From assembly GCA_036309765.1 (NCBI GenBank), contig JAXJTE010000211.1, positions 1 to 62,547 of the forward strand: a DNA stretch of 62,547 nucleotides, read 5' to 3'. The notes beneath the pieces are model-generated. The model saw only the letters and a list, made by a program, of their open reading frames with translations. It was not told the origin of the DNA and made no database searches. The DNA comes from Caryophanon sp036309765. Its GTDB lineage: Bacteria > Bacillota > Bacilli > Bacillales_A > Planococcaceae. Positions 1 through 8,206 of the stretch are shown here, in pieces (positions within the stretch are counted from its first letter, which is position 1; every line of letters begins with the position of its first letter). The position numbers and the translations under genes are program-made.

Positions 1-35
1 GAGGCTGGGACAAAACCCACCTCTAACTAAAAATA

Positions 36-82
36 GCCGCTGGCATTTTACACAAGTAAAATGTCGGCGGCTTTATTTTTTT
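36..82 (+). terminator. Hairpin upstream of the transposase (read-in terminator)
   Basis: Bases 36-51 pair with 56-71 over 16 positions (two G-T pairs) around an ACAA loop, followed by a T-rich run. It lies between the left IS end and the transposase start, where it would block transcription entering from outside. An ATG at 61 lies inside the stem and is not the transposase start. Confidence 0.7.
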
Positions 83-156
83 GCATCAGAAAAGGACACT
101 TTCTGTTAAAATTTAAGTATCTCACCACAAAAATTTTAGTCAAAGGAAGTGCCCTT

Positions 157-1725
157 ATGTTTAAAGATTATAACATGAATCAATTAGTTTTACCTTTAGA
201 TTTAGAAGTTAAATTACAACAAAATGATATTGCCTTTCACGTTCATCATCTCGTTGAAAGCATCCCTTCTGAAGCATTCGAATCATTTATCCAACATGAA
301 GGCTGTCCTGCCTATCACCCTCGCATGATGTTAAAGATTATTTTATGCGCGTATACACAATCGGTTTTCTCGGGGCGGAAAATCGAAGCCCTTTTGAAAG
401 ACAGCATTCGCATAATGTGGCTAGCCCAAGGGTATGAACCAAGCTACCGTACCATCAATCGTTTTCGTGTGCATCCACAAGTCAAAGAACTCATTCGTGC
501 CTGTTTCGTTCAATTCCGTTGCCAACTTGTACAAGAAAAACTAATCGACAATGACGCTATTTTTATTGATGGCACGAAGATTGAAGCCAATGCCAATAAG
601 TTCTCCTTTGTCTGGAAGAAATCGATTGAACGTTATCATGCGAAACTCATTGAAAAATCGAACGCGATTTATGATGAGCTACTTCAACGTGAAATCATTC
701 CAGAAATCCAACGAGAATCAGCCGAACAGCTTTCTATTCCAGAGCTTGCGCAAGTGATTCAAGCCGTAGATGAAGTCGTAAAAAACTATGATGAACGGAT
801 TGAAGCATCGACAGATGTGCCTGAAAGAAAGAAATTGCGAAGCGAACGCAAGTACCCGAAAGAGATGCGTAAAACATTGATTGAACTCGCTTTACGCAAG
901 CAAAAATATGCACAAGATTTCGAGATTTTTGGTACACGTAACAGCTACTCCAAAACAGATCAAGGTGCGACGTTTATGCGAATGAAAGACGATTACATGA
1001 AGAATGGGCAACTGAAAGCAGGTTATAATGTTCAAATTGCGACAGAAGGTCAATATGCGCTCGCTTATAGCATTTTCCCGAATCCAACGGATACCTTGAC
1101 GATGATTTCCTTCTTAGATGAAATTGAACAACATTACTTTGAATTACCGAAACACATCGTCGCAGACGCTGGTTATGGCAGCGAACAAAACTACAACGAT
1201 ATTTTAGTCAACCGCAAACGAGAAGCATTAATCACATACAATCTTTATTTGAAGGAGCAGAAGAAAAAATATAAACAAAATCCTTTCAACACAGCGAACT
1301 GGGCGTATGATGAGGAAACCGATACGTATACTTGCCCGAACAATCAGTCTTTACAGTTCAAGTACAATTCTGTTCGAACAGACCGAAATGGTTTTACTCG
1401 ACAGTTCAAAGTGTACGAATGTGAAAATTGTACGGATTGCCCGCTCCGATCTTCTTGTACAAAAGCGAAAGAAGGTAATCATCGCAAACTGATGATCAAT
1501 GAGAACTGGGAAGAACAAAAAGAATATGTAAGAGCAAAGCTTTCAGATGAGGAAACAGGTGCCATCTATCGAAAACGAAAAATCGATGTGGAACCAGTTT
1601 TTGGATTCCTGAAGGCTAATTTGCGTTTCACTCGATTTTCAGTTCGTGGAAAATCGAAGGTTGAAAACGAAATGGGCCTCGCATTAATGGCCGTGAATTT
1701 AAGAAAGTTCACGGCCAACAGCTAA
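157..1725 (+). CDS. IS1182-family DDE transposase
   Basis: This 522-residue protein catalyses cut and rejoining of the surrounding insertion sequence. Catalytic acids expected of the family are visible: Asp138 in FIDGTKIEAN, Asp337 in VADAGYGS and Glu479 in VEPVFGFLK, the last being the usual DDE glutamate followed by an R-F rich tail. A cysteine cluster (CPNN, then CENCTDCPLRSSC) near residues 405-445 looks like a zinc ribbon. The start at 157 is preferred because AAAGGAAG lies about 7 bases upstream, whereas the longer in-frame start at 61 is buried in a hairpin and has no ribosome binding site. Length is normal for IS1182 transposases. Confidence 0.93.
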   Translation: MFKDYNMNQLVLPLDLEVKLQQNDIAFHVHHLVESIPSEAFESFIQHEGCPAYHPRMMLKIILCAYTQSVFSGRKIEALLKDSIRIMWLAQGYEPSYRTINRFRVHPQVKELIRACFVQFRCQLVQEKLIDNDAIFIDGTKIEANANKFSFVWKKSIERYHAKLIEKSNAIYDELLQREIIPEIQRESAEQLSIPELAQVIQAVDEVVKNYDERIEASTDVPERKKLRSERKYPKEMRKTLIELALRKQKYAQDFEIFGTRNSYSKTDQGATFMRMKDDYMKNGQLKAGYNVQIATEGQYALAYSIFPNPTDTLTMISFLDEIEQHYFELPKHIVADAGYGSEQNYNDILVNRKREALITYNLYLKEQKKKYKQNPFNTANWAYDEETDTYTCPNNQSLQFKYNSVRTDRNGFTRQFKVYECENCTDCPLRSSCTKAKEGNHRKLMINENWEEQKEYVRAKLSDEETGAIYRKRKIDVEPVFGFLKANLRFTRFSVRGKSKVENEMGLALMAVNLRKFTANS

Positions 1726-1754
1726 GGAGATTTAGATAAATAGTATCAAAAATG

Positions 1755-1794
1755 AAGAAAGTGGAATTTGAGCTGCCTCAAATTCCACTTTCTT
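1755..1794 (+). terminator. Perfect 18-bp hairpin downstream of the transposase
   Basis: Bases 1755-1772 are exactly complementary to 1777-1794 around a CTGC loop, just inside the right IS end. It probably ends the transposase transcript, although the following T-run is short. Confidence 0.6.
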
Positions 1795-1886
1795 ATGATT
1801 AGAAGCTAGTTATGTCCCAGCCTCTTTTTCGTTCGGCAAAGACGCAAAAAATAATACATAATACTTCCATTCCCTTATTAACTAGA

Positions 1887-1901
1887 TTATAATAATTATA
1901 A
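1887..1901 (+). promoter_or_regulatory. PerR box (perfect 7-1-7)
   Basis: TTATAATAATTATAA matches the published B. subtilis PerR consensus TTATAATNATTATAA at every position. It lies 61 bases before the pfeT-like start codon. A TATAAT at 1914-1919 could be the -10 element, which would place this box over the -35 region and allow repression. Confidence 0.75.
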
Positions 1902-1923
1902 AGTAAAAATAACTATAATAAAG

Positions 1924-1942
1924 GATAATGATAATCATTCAC
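1924..1942 (+). promoter_or_regulatory. Fur box
   Basis: GATAATGATAATCATTCAC matches the 19-bp Fur consensus GATAATGATAATCATTATC at 17 positions. It lies 20 bases upstream of the pfeT-like start and 22 bases downstream of the PerR box, close to the expected transcription start. Confidence 0.75.
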
Positions 1943-1961
1943 AGTAAAATGGAGGGTTTAC

Positions 1962-3842
1962 ATGCAATTACATAATCGAGAACACTTATCATTAAATGAG
2001 AATATAAAAGCGTATGGTGAATTATTCGCTGCGACCATTTCCGGCATTTTAATCGTCGTGGCTTGGCTACTCCAAACAAACGGCGCTGAACAATTTTCCA
2101 TCTTCACGTACATCGCCGCCTTTTTAATCGGTGGCTACGCAAAAGCGAAGGAAGGCATTACCGAAACATTTCGTGAAAAAAAATTAAACGTCGAAATGCT
2201 CATGATCTTCGCTGCACTTGGCGCTTGTATTACTGGCTACTGGGCAGAAGGTGCGCTCCTCATTTTCATTTTTGCAGTGAGCGGCGGCTTAGAAGCGTAC
2301 GCACTGAGCAAAAGCGAAAAGGAATTATCTGCACTTGTCGAGCTACAGCCACAGGAGGCGACGCGTATCAACGGTGACACGCACACAGTTGTAGCAGTCA
2401 ATACGCTACACATTGGCGATGTTGTACTCGTCAAGCCTGGTGAGCGCGTACCGATTGACGGCGAAGTGCTAACAGGTCGCTCGTCTATCGATGAGGCGGC
2501 ACTTAGCGGTGAAGCAGTACCGATTGTGAAGGAAGTTGGCGATGCGGTGTTTGCTGGCACGATGAACGTCAACGGTGCGCTCACGATTCGCGTCACAGCA
2601 GAAGCAAGTAATACGGTATTCCAACAAATCGTCACGCTCGTTGAACAAGCACAGCACGACAAAGCACCGACGCAGCAGTTTATCGAAAAATTTGAGGAAC
2701 GCTACGTACAAGCGGTATTAATCGTCGTCGGTATCATGATGTTTTTACCGGTATTTTTATTCGATTGGTCGTTCGAAACGGCGTTTTACCGCGCAATGGT
2801 ATTACTCGTTGTTGCATCACCGTGTGCACTCGTTGCCGCAGTTATGCCTGCAACACTTGCCGCTATTTCGTCTGGTGCAAAGCAAGGCATTTTATTTAAA
2901 GGTGGGCAGCATTTCGAGCAGCTTAGTCGCATTGAGCGCATCGTTTTCGATAAAACCGGCACGCTCACAATCGGGCAACCTGTCGTAGTCGATTTCGCCG
3001 CCGCAAACAACGTAAACGAGCTCGACATGCTTCAGCTGCTCGGCACGATTGAAAAACAGTCGCATCACCCGCTCGCTCAAGCAATCGTCAACTATGCAGA
3101 GGACAAAACGACGCTGCATATGAGTGACGTCACAATTGAAGACATTCCAGGGTTCGGCTTACGCGCAACGCATGACGGACGCACATACGACGTCGGCAAA
3201 GCAGATTTCGTCGGCAAAGACAATGCGATGAGCTTTTTACAAACACACGGCATTGATCCAACAGGTAAAACACTCGTCTTTTTAGCGAATGAGCAGCACA
3301 TTTTAGCCGCGGCTGCACTGCAAGATACGGTGCGTGATGAAGCAGCTGATGCGATTGCTGCACTAAAGAAACACGGTATTACACCGGTCATGCTTACAGG
3401 TGATAATGAGCTTGCCGCAGCAGCCGTCGCGAAACAGCTCGGCTTAACGGAAGTCGTCGCAAACTGCTTGCCACAAACGAAGGCACAATACATTCAAGCG
3501 CACGAGCACATCGCGATGGTCGGTGATGGCATTAATGACGCTCCTGCCCTCGCGCTTGCAGACGTCGGCATTGCGATGGGTAAAGGAACAGCAGTTGCAC
3601 TACAAACAGCAGACGTCGCACTCATGCAAAATGATTTACGTAAAATTGAAAAAGCGGTGCGCATGAGCAAAAAACTACAGCGTATCGTGAAGCAAAACAT
3701 TATTTTTTCAGTAAGTGTCATTGCGCTGCTCGTGCTGTCGAACTTTTTACAAATCGTCAATTTACCGCTCGGCGTCATCGGGCATGAGGGCAGCACCATT
3801 TTAGTTATTTTAAATGGACTGCGCATGCTTCGAACAAATTAA
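1962..3842 (+). CDS. pfeT: P1B-4-type metal efflux ATPase, PfeT/ZosA-like
   Basis: This 626-residue membrane ATPase probably exports ferrous iron (possibly zinc or cobalt) at the cytoplasmic membrane. It has an actuator SGEAVP loop (182-187), the transmembrane metal site SPC (286-288) instead of CPC, the phosphorylation motif DKTGT with Asp330, GDGINDAP, and a C-terminal HEGST motif near residue 608. SPC plus HEG(S/G)T defines the P1B-4 group, whose Bacillus member PfeT is an iron efflux pump under PerR and Fur. There is no N-terminal heavy-metal-binding domain. GGAGGG precedes the ATG by 5 bases. PerR and Fur boxes upstream support the iron assignment; the substrate itself is inferred. Confidence 0.9.
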   Translation: MQLHNREHLSLNENIKAYGELFAATISGILIVVAWLLQTNGAEQFSIFTYIAAFLIGGYAKAKEGITETFREKKLNVEMLMIFAALGACITGYWAEGALLIFIFAVSGGLEAYALSKSEKELSALVELQPQEATRINGDTHTVVAVNTLHIGDVVLVKPGERVPIDGEVLTGRSSIDEAALSGEAVPIVKEVGDAVFAGTMNVNGALTIRVTAEASNTVFQQIVTLVEQAQHDKAPTQQFIEKFEERYVQAVLIVVGIMMFLPVFLFDWSFETAFYRAMVLLVVASPCALVAAVMPATLAAISSGAKQGILFKGGQHFEQLSRIERIVFDKTGTLTIGQPVVVDFAAANNVNELDMLQLLGTIEKQSHHPLAQAIVNYAEDKTTLHMSDVTIEDIPGFGLRATHDGRTYDVGKADFVGKDNAMSFLQTHGIDPTGKTLVFLANEQHILAAAALQDTVRDEAADAIAALKKHGITPVMLTGDNELAAAAVAKQLGLTEVVANCLPQTKAQYIQAHEHIAMVGDGINDAPALALADVGIAMGKGTAVALQTADVALMQNDLRKIEKAVRMSKKLQRIVKQNIIFSVSVIALLVLSNFLQIVNLPLGVIGHEGSTILVILNGLRMLRTN

Positions 3843-3856
3843 CAAATAAAGAAGGA

Positions 3857-3904
3857 ATCCCCCTTTCCGCAGTCGAATAATTGCATAAAGGGGGATGTTT
3901 TTTT
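3857..3904 (+). terminator. pfeT terminator that also covers the next gene's RBS
   Basis: ATCCCCCTTT (3857-3866) pairs perfectly with AAAGGGGGAT (3887-3896), followed by GTTTTTTT. The right arm contains AAAGGGGGA, the only plausible Shine-Dalgarno for the gene starting at 3905, so the same hairpin could both end pfeT transcripts and hide that site. Confidence 0.75.
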
Positions 3905-4291
3905 ATGAATGAACGCTTTAACAAAGGGATGGAGACGATGCGCCAGTACGTCTCAGAGGAAGAATTACAGCAAATGGTGTCAAATGATGCACTTGCACAT
4001 ATCGCACCAGATTTACGTAAATTAATTGTCGAGTATGCATACGGCGACATTTATAGCCGTGGTGAGCTAGGTGCAAAGGAACGCGCACTCGTTGTCATTT
4101 CAACGGTCGTGACACAAGGGGCTGCTCCGCAAACGAAAACGCACATTAAGCGCGGCTTGTTCGCTGGCTTAACGGAGGCGCAAATTGTCGAGGCGATTTT
4201 ACAGCTCGCTCCGTACATCGGCTTCCCGCGCGTGCAAAATGCCTTAACGCTCGCTTCGGAAGTATTCGCCGCGCAGCAACAAAACGCATAA
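3905..4291 (+). CDS. Carboxymuconolactone decarboxylase family protein
   Basis: This 128-residue soluble protein belongs to the CMD/AhpD-like alpha-helical family. The stretch IYSRGELGAKERALVVIST followed by a GLTEAQIVEAILQLAPYIGFPR segment is typical of gamma-carboxymuconolactone decarboxylase homologues. The CxxC pair that gives AhpD its thiol peroxidase activity is absent, so a redox role is not supported by residues. The start at 3905 uses AAAGGGGGA upstream, sequestered in the pfeT terminator stem; an in-frame TTG at 3881 lies inside the hairpin and is unlikely. Its position behind a PerR-controlled gene hints at an oxidative stress link, which is inference. Confidence 0.85.
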   Translation: MNERFNKGMETMRQYVSEEELQQMVSNDALAHIAPDLRKLIVEYAYGDIYSRGELGAKERALVVISTVVTQGAAPQTKTHIKRGLFAGLTEAQIVEAILQLAPYIGFPRVQNALTLASEVFAAQQQNA

Positions 4292-4294
4292 AAA

Positions 4295-4328
4295 AAAGGG
4301 AGCGTGCCACAATGGGCATGCTCCCTTT
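4295..4328. terminator. Bidirectional terminator between convergent genes
   Basis: An A-flanked, T-flanked hairpin: bases 4295-4308 pair with 4315-4328 (one G-T pair). It serves the gene ending at 4291 on the plus strand and the BrkB-family gene ending at 4333 on the minus strand. Confidence 0.85.
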
Positions 4329-4332
4329 CCTA

Positions 4333-5265
4333 TTAGTAAAATGTCGGTGATTTACTTTCAGCTCGTACTTCTTTGACGTTTTTACGCTTTTGCATCGTCG
4401 CGTTAATGATGCCGCCGATGATTAAAATCATGCCCGTAAAATATAGCCAAAGCATGAGCACGATGACACCACCGATACTGCCGTAAGTCGCCGTATAATT
4501 GCCGAAGTTGCTAATGTAAATCGAGAAGCCGTACGTCAGCCCAAACCATGCAACTGTCGCAAACGTCGCGCCGATGAAGACGCTCGTCACACGAATGCGC
4601 GGGTTTGTGTTCGGTACAATCCAGTACATTAAGTTCATCACAACGAAAATGAGCACGATTGGCAACACGAAGCGTACGACGTTCCAAATTTCGTTAAAAC
4701 GCTCACTCAAATTAAACGTCGTTACCATGAAGTCACCAATTTGCTGGCCGAATACTGGTAGCACGAGCGCCACTAATATAATCGCTACGAACGACACGGT
4801 GAAAACGAGCGACCATACACGGTTCATCATGCCGGGCTTCGCTTTTACGTCGTATGCTTTGTTCAAGGCTTTCATGAGCGCATCGACACCTTTAGATGCC
4901 GACCAAATCGTCCCTAAAATACCGATTGACAGTAAGCCGCCACTTTGGTTCGCTAGCACTTCTTGTAGCACACCCGAAATGAGCGAATACACTTCTGCTG
5001 GCATGACGTCATCTAAAAACTCATACATAGCTTGTTCATCTAAATTTAAAAACGGTAATAATGTTACTAAAAAAATGAGAAGCGGGAAGAAGGATAATAG
5101 GAAAAAGTAGGCTAGCTGTGCGCCGAGTGAGCCGATATCTACCGCTTTGACGCGCAAAATGAAATCTTGAATGACACCTTTTGTCGTCGTAATATCTATT
5201 TTCGCTTCATCTGGTGCTGCAATTTCCATCACCGTTGCGACAATGCCTTGTTTTTTCTGTGCCAT
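4333..5265 (-). CDS. yfkH: YihY/BrkB-family membrane protein (YfkH-like)
   Basis: This 310-residue integral membrane protein has six predicted hydrophobic segments between residues about 45 and 290 and the family pattern LAYFFLLSFFPLLIF, typical of YihY/BrkB (UPF0761) proteins. The molecular function of the family is not established. GGAGGG lies just upstream of the ATG. It follows the small YfkI-like gene by 24 bases on the same strand, and the divergent DUF1128 gene (yfkK) is next, reproducing part of the B. subtilis yfkHIJK cluster; the phosphatase yfkJ is missing here. Confidence 0.88.
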   Translation of the reverse strand: MAQKKQGIVATVMEIAAPDEAKIDITTTKGVIQDFILRVKAVDIGSLGAQLAYFFLLSFFPLLIFLVTLLPFLNLDEQAMYEFLDDVMPAEVYSLISGVLQEVLANQSGGLLSIGILGTIWSASKGVDALMKALNKAYDVKAKPGMMNRVWSLVFTVSFVAIILVALVLPVFGQQIGDFMVTTFNLSERFNEIWNVVRFVLPIVLIFVVMNLMYWIVPNTNPRIRVTSVFIGATFATVAWFGLTYGFSIYISNFGNYTATYGSIGGVIVLMLWLYFTGMILIIGGIINATMQKRKNVKEVRAESKSPTFY

Positions 5266-5289
5266 ACACCCTCCACCCTTCTAATGCGT

Positions 5290-5631
5290 TTAGTTTACTC
5301 CGTTCGTTTCATCCTTTGTAAATGCTTTTTGCGTATCGCCGACCATCGCTTGAATTGTTTCTGGTAAGCCTTTTAGCTGATCCGCATTTTCAACAAGCTT
5401 CGTAATATTCGTTTGCGCTGTGTCATATAACGATTGCGCTTGCTCAATTTTACCTTCGACCATTTGCATTAACTCGTCGCGATTTTGCGCATAATATTTC
5501 ACGCGCTCTGACGTCGTTTTCACCGTCGCTACTGTTGATTCACGCGTTGCACGGTCAAACATACTCACAATCCCACCAATAATCGCACCTGCAATAACTG
5601 CTTTGAAAAGTTTATTTTGCCCCATCGTCAT
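5290..5631 (-). CDS. Small YtxH/YfkI-like membrane-anchored protein
   Basis: A 113-residue protein with one short glycine-rich hydrophobic segment (KAVIAGAIIGGIVSMF) at the N-terminus followed by a long amphipathic helical region (residues 45-100). This is the layout of YtxH-type general stress proteins, and its place beside yfkH suggests it corresponds to yfkI. AGGAGG stands 6 bases before the first ATG. Probably cotranscribed with the BrkB-family gene. Function unknown. Confidence 0.75.
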   Translation of the reverse strand: MTMGQNKLFKAVIAGAIIGGIVSMFDRATRESTVATVKTTSERVKYYAQNRDELMQMVEGKIEQAQSLYDTAQTNITKLVENADQLKGLPETIQAMVGDTQKAFTKDETNGVN

Positions 5632-5807
5632 CTTCTCCTCCTGCTTCTAATAAAAGCTATTCCCTAAAATATGCGGCAATAACCGCCTACACTTCCATTT
5701 TATCGAAAAACTTCCAAACTGCAAAGCCGCATACCCGTTCAGCAGTTGACTTTTCAACATGAAAATGAAAAGATGGAGTTATTCTAGTAAACGGAGGGAA
5801 CTATCGT

Positions 5808-6029
5808 ATGGATTTAACAACACCATCAAAAGAAAATGTCATTTACATGATCGACCAAATGAAAGATAAATTACGTATGGTAAACGTAGATGCGATGAAG
5901 TCTGAGAATTTCAGCGAAGAGCAATACGAGGACTTACTTTATTTATACAAAATGGTAATGAAGCGCGAAACGTTCAGCCCAAGCGAAATGCAAGCGATTG
6001 TCGCAGAGCTTGGTTCATTACGTAAATAA
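5808..6029 (+). CDS. yfkK: DUF1128 family protein YfkK
   Basis: A 73-residue acidic helical protein matching the UPF0435/DUF1128 family throughout, including the conserved YEDLLYLYKMVMKRETFSPSEM-type core at residues 42-62. No catalytic motif is evident and no function is known. GGAGGG lies about 8 bases before the ATG. It is transcribed divergently from the yfkI-yfkH pair. Confidence 0.9.
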   Translation: MDLTTPSKENVIYMIDQMKDKLRMVNVDAMKSENFSEEQYEDLLYLYKMVMKRETFSPSEMQAIVAELGSLRK

Positions 6030-6038
6030 TATGCATAA

Positions 6039-6086
6039 AAAAACGCTAGAGCAGACGAATCATTTCGCCTTTGCTCTAGCGTTTTT
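6039..6086. terminator. Bidirectional terminator yfkK / psuG
   Basis: AAAAACGCTAGAGCA (6039-6053) is exactly complementary to 6072-6086, with A and T runs on the outer flanks. Confidence 0.9.
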
Positions 6087-6096
6087 ACGTACTCGC

Positions 6097-7005
6097 TTAT
6101 TTTTGTAATGCTACTGCGATCGCCGCGCCAATTTTCGCGTTGTTTTTTACAAGCGCGATGTTTGCGTCTAACGATTTTCCTTCTGTTAGCTCTTTTACTT
6201 TACCTAGTAAGAACGGCGTCACATTTTTGCCTGCAATGCCTTGTGCGTTCGCTTCTGCTAATGCTTTTTGAATGATGTCGTTCATGAATGCCGCATCCAT
6301 CGCATCTGCTTCTGGAATTGGGTTCGCGATTACCGCTCCACCACGTAAGTTTAAATCCCATTTCGCGCGCATCATGCTCGCCACTTCTTCAGCTGAATCA
6401 GCGCGGAAGTTTACCGCAAAGTCTGACTCGCGCGTGTAAAACGCTGGTAATACATCTGTGCCGTAACCGATGACCGGTACACCTTTCGTTTCTAAATATT
6501 CAAGCGTTAAGCCGATATCTAAAATCGATTTTGCCCCTGCGCATACAACGGCTACGTTTGTCATCGATAGCTCTTCTAAGTCCGCTGAAATGTCCATCGT
6601 CGTTTCTGCCCCGCGGTGAACGCCGCCAATACCACCTGTAACGAATAGCTCAATGCCTGCAAGCTCTGCACAAATCATCGTTGCGGCTACTGTCGTTGCT
6701 CCGATTTTTTTCGTTGCGAGTAAATAACCGATGTCGCGACGAGATGCTTTTGCGACGTCTGATGCATTGCCGAACATTTCAAGCTCCTCGTCTGATAAAC
6801 CGATTTTAATTTTACCATCGATTAGTGCGATCGTTGCTGGTACGGCGCCGTTATCGCGAATAATTTGTTCGACCTCACGCGCTGTTTGTACGTTTTGTGG
6901 GTACGGCATGCCGTGTGAAATAATTGTTGATTCAAGCGCTACGACCGGTAACCCTTGCTCTTTTGCTTGTTGTACTTCCTGTGAATAAACGATGTATTGT
7001 TCCAT
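6097..7005 (-). CDS. psuG: Pseudouridine-5'-phosphate glycosidase
   Basis: This 302-residue cytoplasmic enzyme splits pseudouridine 5'-phosphate into uracil and ribose 5-phosphate using a metal and an active-site lysine. Family signatures are clear: VVALESTIISHGMPYPQN near the N-terminus, GATTVAATMICAELAGI, FVTGGIGGVHRG and the C-terminal GKNVTPFLLGKV. The length is normal for PsuG (YeiN/IndA family). It begins one base after the psuK stop with GGAGG inside the end of psuK, so the two are translationally coupled and catalyse consecutive steps. Confidence 0.96.
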   Translation of the reverse strand: MEQYIVYSQEVQQAKEQGLPVVALESTIISHGMPYPQNVQTAREVEQIIRDNGAVPATIALIDGKIKIGLSDEELEMFGNASDVAKASRRDIGYLLATKKIGATTVAATMICAELAGIELFVTGGIGGVHRGAETTMDISADLEELSMTNVAVVCAGAKSILDIGLTLEYLETKGVPVIGYGTDVLPAFYTRESDFAVNFRADSAEEVASMMRAKWDLNLRGGAVIANPIPEADAMDAAFMNDIIQKALAEANAQGIAGKNVTPFLLGKVKELTEGKSLDANIALVKNNAKIGAAIAVALQK

Positions 7006-7006
7006 A

Positions 7007-8095
7007 TTAGTTTGCCTCCGTATGAAGTTGATTTTTCGTTATATTTTTTCGCACTGTATGCGTCGATTGAATCGTTTCGCGTGCATTTGTCATCGCCAGC
7101 TGTAACGTTCCGTCTAGCGTCTTTTCTGCTGTAAGACCGTAAATAAATGCCGCCACGAACGCATCGCCTGCGCCCGTGACATCAACGACTTGCTCGACTG
7201 CTTCGACGTCCTTTGTTAATACGCGACCGCTCGCATCACGCAGCCATACTTTTTCGCTGCCGTTCGTAATAATGACGTTGGCGACACCGCGCTGCTGAAT
7301 GTGCTGCAACGCCTGTTCAAACTGCACATCTTCATGTAAGCTGTAGCCGACAATTGATTCTGCCTCATCGCGATTACACATCAGCCACGTAATACCTGTG
7401 AAGTCGTCTGGCAAATGCACCATTTTCGGTGACGATACAGGAACGACGATGAGCGGTACGTGATGCGCGTTAGCAACTTGCTGCAAGTACGCAATCGTTT
7501 CTTTCGGGCAGTTTAAATCCGCGACGATGTATTTCGCATGAACGAGTAGCTGCTCATGCTTTTGTAGTAACGCCGGTGTAAGCTGCTCATAAATGTCCAT
7601 ATCGGCCGCGGCAAACACTAAGTCACCTGCTTCATTTAAAATTGCCGTGTACGTGCCGGTTTGATGCGTCGATAATTTTTCGACAGCTGCGACGTTCATA
7701 TACGGCTTGCTTTGCTCCTCAATCGTCGCCCATGCCGCGTCGTCGCCTGCAACGGTAATAAGACGCACCGCTTCACCTAGACGCCCTAAATTTTCTGCGA
7801 TGTTGCGTGCGACACCGCCGACTGTTTCTTCAGACGTTGCCGGGTTTGACGTTGCCATTTGCAGTGCGCCGCGAATGTGAATTTTACGATCGACATTTGC
7901 ACCGCCGATACATACGATGTCTTTTGCCTCTGGGAACACGTATGCGCGGCCGAGTAGCTTGCCGTCTTTCATGCACGCTGACAAAATGTTCGCTACTGCT
8001 GGGCGCGACATGTTGAGCTGCTGTGCCATTTCTTGCTGAGACAAAAATGGATTTTGGCGCAGTAGCTGCAATACGCGCTGCTCTTTTTCGTTCAC
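7007..8095 (-). CDS. psuK: Pseudouridine kinase with N-terminal winged helix (PfkB family)
   Basis: This 362-residue protein joins an N-terminal helix-turn-helix (residues about 5-55, including SQQEMAQQLNMSRPAVANIL) to a PfkB-family sugar kinase. The kinase part shows IGGANVDRKI, GGVARNIAENLGRLG and the catalytic signature DVTGAGDAFVAAF. It phosphorylates pseudouridine for PsuG. The start is a GTG with GAGGAG about 10 bases upstream. The HTH makes autoregulation likely, and two copies of AAACTTTTGTTT lie in its promoter. An overlapping ATG frame at 8102 is a shadow. Confidence 0.92.
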   Translation of the reverse strand: MNEKEQRVLQLLRQNPFLSQQEMAQQLNMSRPAVANILSACMKDGKLLGRAYVFPEAKDIVCIGGANVDRKIHIRGALQMATSNPATSEETVGGVARNIAENLGRLGEAVRLITVAGDDAAWATIEEQSKPYMNVAAVEKLSTHQTGTYTAILNEAGDLVFAAADMDIYEQLTPALLQKHEQLLVHAKYIVADLNCPKETIAYLQQVANAHHVPLIVVPVSSPKMVHLPDDFTGITWLMCNRDEAESIVGYSLHEDVQFEQALQHIQQRGVANVIITNGSEKVWLRDASGRVLTKDVEAVEQVVDVTGAGDAFVAAFIYGLTAEKTLDGTLQLAMTNARETIQSTHTVRKNITKNQLHTEAN

Positions 8096-8111
8096 CGTCC
8101 ATCAGCTCCTC

Positions 8112-8155
8112 AAACTTTTGTTTATCACTTTAAACTTTTGTTTGATTCCTGTCAA
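8112..8155 (-). promoter_or_regulatory. psuK promoter with two repeated operator-like sites
   Basis: On the minus strand TTGACA (8155-8150) is followed after 17 bases by TAAAGT (8132-8127). AAACAAAAGTTT occurs twice, at 8132-8143 (inside the spacer) and 8112-8123 (at the expected start of transcription), 20 bases apart, i.e. two helical turns. Each copy is itself an inverted repeat AAAC-N4-GTTT. The layout fits a repressor site, plausibly for the HTH of PsuK. Confidence 0.6.
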
Positions 8156-8164
8156 GCAAACGTA

Positions 8165-8206
8165 AAAAAACACGATGCAAAGCGGCTGCTTTACATCGTG
8201 TTTTTT
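8165..8206 (-). terminator. motB terminator
   Basis: A 19-position stem with one mismatch around GGCT, with T-runs on both outer sides; it overlaps the last bases of the motB stop codon. Confidence 0.85.

Larger units (their letters stand above)
1..1824 (+). mobile_element. IS1182-family insertion sequence, apparently intact
   Basis: The left end reads GAGGCTGGGACAAAAC and the reverse complement of the right end (1809-1824) reads GAGGCTGGGACATAAC, a 15/16 match, so these are terminal inverted repeats. Between them lies one full-length DDE transposase. Hairpins with terminator character sit inside both ends. The left end coincides with the first base of the window, so a target duplication cannot be checked and the element may extend a few bases further left. 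The copy looks functional because the frame is uninterrupted and all three catalytic acids are present. Confidence 0.9.

Noticed and set aside
61..156. Longer N-terminus for the transposase from ATG 61
   Set aside because: The ATG lies inside the terminator-like stem at 36-71 and has no ribosome binding site; ATG 157 has AAAGGAAG at normal spacing.
2237..2662. Minus-strand frame opposite the ATPase gene
   Set aside because: Serine/threonine-rich shadow with no start signals; the plus-strand ATPase has all catalytic motifs.
4574..5110. 178-codon plus-strand frame opposite the BrkB-family gene
   Set aside because: Shadow of a well-supported membrane protein; low-complexity composition and no start signals.
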